Assembly: GCA_029565685.1 (NCBI GenBank)
Contig: JAKQNR010000013.1
Location: 22,037 to 86,036, forward strand
DNA from: a bacterium
GTDB taxonomy: Bacteria > Zhuqueibacterota > Zhuqueibacteria > Residuimicrobiales > Residuimicrobiaceae
DNA: 64,000 nt
Reading direction: 5' to 3'
Position numbers and translations under genes: made by a program. The notes beneath the pieces were generated by a model. It did no database searches. It was not told where the DNA came from and saw only the letters and a list, made by a program, of their open reading frames with translations. Positions 62,794 through 64,000 of this stretch are shown piece by piece; within the stretch, counting starts at the first letter, position 1, and every line of letters starts with the position of its first letter.

Positions 62794-63666
62794 ATGAACC
62801 ATCGCTTACTTGGACGGGCGGGGGTGCTGTGGGGGCTGCTTCCAGCGGCGGGCTTGTTCGCGCAAACGTCTTCCGCCGATCGATTGATCATCAACGAGGT
62901 GTTCTACAACACCGATAAAAAAAGCCAAGAGTGGGTCGAACTGGTTAATCCCAACACGCAGGCCATCGACCTGGCTCATTGGGCTCTGCGCGACAGCCGC
63001 AAAAAGCAAGAGCTTTCCTCTTCTTCCTATTGGGTCCCCGGAAAATCCTTTATCCTTCTCAGCAATATGAACCTGGCGGATTCGTTGCAAAGCCGCACCC
63101 TCGTCGTCGCCGGCTTGCCTGAATGGAACAACGGCGGCGATGAGATGGTCCTCTACGACGCGAACGGTGCGGTGAGCGACAGTCTGGTTTACAGTGCGGA
63201 ATGGGGCGGCGGCCGTTTCATTTCGCTGGAACGCTTGGCTTGGGACGGCGACAGCTGCGATCCGAACAACTGGGCTTCCTGCATCGATCCGGCCGGCCAC
63301 ACCGCCGGCCGCAGCAACAGCGTCCATGCGCCGGAACGCCATAGTGCGGTGACGTTGTCGGTCTCACCGTCACCCTTTTCTCCAGACCACGACGGCATCG
63401 AAGATCATGCGGAGATCGGTTACACTCTGCCCATGGCGCGGGCGGTGGTACATATCAAGATTTTCGACAGCACCGGCCGCCAGGTCCGCTATCTGCGCTG
63501 CAATGGATCATCCGGCCCTCAGGGCAGTGTGATCTGGGACGGCGCCGATGAACAGGGACGGCGATGCCCGATAGGGGTCTATATCGTTTATCTGCAGGCC
63601 ATCGATGAATCGGCGGGACGGGTGGAACAGGCGAAAACGCTGTGCGTGCTGGCGGAAAAATTCTGA
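62794..63666 (+). CDS. Secreted lamin-tail-domain protein with FlgD/Ig-like C-terminus
   Basis: 290 residues. A signal peptide ends near GLFAQ. Residues ~27-150 are a lamin-tail domain (LIINEVFYNTDKKSQEWVEL, LAHWALRDSRKKQEL, WNNGGDEMVLYDANG). The last ~95 residues (SPFSPDHDGIEDHAEIGYTL, IKIFDSTGRQVRYL, WDGADEQGRRCPIGVYIVYL) are a FlgD/gliding-motility type Ig domain common in type IX cargo of FCB bacteria. GAGGA precedes the ATG. Likely surface-exposed. Confidence 0.85.
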   Translation: MNHRLLGRAGVLWGLLPAAGLFAQTSSADRLIINEVFYNTDKKSQEWVELVNPNTQAIDLAHWALRDSRKKQELSSSSYWVPGKSFILLSNMNLADSLQSRTLVVAGLPEWNNGGDEMVLYDANGAVSDSLVYSAEWGGGRFISLERLAWDGDSCDPNNWASCIDPAGHTAGRSNSVHAPERHSAVTLSVSPSPFSPDHDGIEDHAEIGYTLPMARAVVHIKIFDSTGRQVRYLRCNGSSGPQGSVIWDGADEQGRRCPIGVYIVYLQAIDESAGRVEQAKTLCVLAEKF

Positions 63667-63717
63667 GAAGGATTTCATCAACAGCGGCCGGCGTTGTGTC
63701 CAGCGTCCTTCCCCCTC

Positions 63718-63758
63718 GTTCCAGCTTGGGAACGTAATTGTTGAAAAGCTCCAGCTTT
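63718..63758. repeat. Pair of REP-like short palindromes
   Basis: GTTCC-agcttg-GGAAC (63718-63733) and AAAGCT-cc-AGCTTT (63745-63758) form two adjacent small hairpins. Their arrangement upstream of the transposase gene resembles REP/BIME elements. Confidence 0.55.
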
Positions 63759-63789
63759 GGTTTAATATTTGGCGACAAGAGATGCAGGA

Positions 63790-63838
63790 GTTGCCCCCAC
63801 CTTTGGCATTAAGCCGGAGGTTGGCAACAAAAATCAAA
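63790..63838. repeat. Inverted repeat upstream of the transposase
   Basis: GTTGCC (63790-63795) and the following ACCT match AGGT and GGCAAC (63833-63838), giving a hairpin of about ten pairs. It may be part of the REP-like set. Confidence 0.45.
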
Positions 63839-63912
63839 ACGAACGCTTGACACAAGGCCTCCGTAGCGATTTTGTCCCTTGATTATATTTGCAGGGTTAT
63901 TTACCATGAGTC

Positions 63913-64000
63913 ATGAGATCTCGTTATAAAATAGTTCTTGAGGGTGGGCTTTATTTTATCACCAGCACAATCGTTCAATGGATTCCAGTATTCAACTCTG
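63913..64000 (+). CDS. N-terminus of a REP-associated tyrosine transposase (runs off the window)
   Basis: Only 29 codons lie inside the window. From ATG 63913 they read MRSRYKIVLEGGLYFITSTI and then VQWIPVFNS. This matches the start of Y1/RAYT transposases in FCB bacteria, which begin with a short basic stretch and a '...YF(I/V)T.T(V/I).W.PVF...' strand. The HUH pair and catalytic tyrosine would lie beyond the edge. Nearby palindromes support the assignment. Confidence 0.7.
   Translation, partial: MRSRYKIVLEGGLYFITSTIVQWIPVFNS

Overview
The window is about 64 kb of a diderm, LPS-bearing bacterium with moderately high GC. Several traits point to the FCB superphylum, most like candidate division KSB1 or Calditrichota: secreted proteins ending in a Por-type (type IX secretion) C-terminal domain, a PorV/PorQ-family outer-membrane protein, TonB-dependent receptors with an N-terminal carboxypeptidase-regulatory-like domain, and an LptD. 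The taxonomic call is inference from protein families. No rRNA, confirmed tRNA, CRISPR array or prophage was seen.

Layout. 1-6103 (minus strand): a tightly coupled surface-glycan operon (GT2, methyltransferase, radical SAM, flippase-like membrane protein, second GT2, Wzi-like barrel cut by the window edge). 6190-11241 (plus): lytic transglycosylase, Tex, WbqC-like protein, M20 peptidase. 11531-13789 (minus): nadB and a DUF1080 lipoprotein. 13952-17898 (plus): esterase, proB-proA, VOC protein. 17959-21838 (minus): mnmA and a large S9 peptidase. 22039-27024: phoU divergent from pstSCA and two pstB genes. 27100-28396 (minus): phosphoesterase and a small membrane protein. 28744-29354: small conserved protein, structured 3' region and terminator. 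29495-44012 (plus): a 14.5-kb envelope/secretion locus (two secreted proteins with sorting-type tails, two lipoproteins, PorV-like protein, two TonB receptors). 44185-46032: ogt, Nudix, SSB-like protein. 46160-50128 (minus): lptD and rarA. 50452-53779 (plus): two transporters and a DUF454 protein. 53894-54745 (minus): Tat-exported TIM-barrel epimerase. 55031-57796: a citrate-lyase-like pair. 58023-62749: secD-secF-STAS, then purA. 62794-63666: lamin-tail secreted protein. The window ends in hairpin repeats and the start of a REP-associated tyrosine transposase.

Most notable. (1) The two tandem PstB ATPases carry complementary losses of catalytic motifs. Together they predict a heterodimer with one canonical and one degenerate ATP site. 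(2) A CitD-CitE fusion has lysine in place of the serine that carries the prosthetic group in citrate lyase, beside a CitF. (3) Twelve promoter-like sites share an exact 17-base spacer and a TTGAC(A/T)...TAATTT/TATATT form; they help settle several start codons. (4) REP-like palindromes sit just upstream of the transposase at the right edge.
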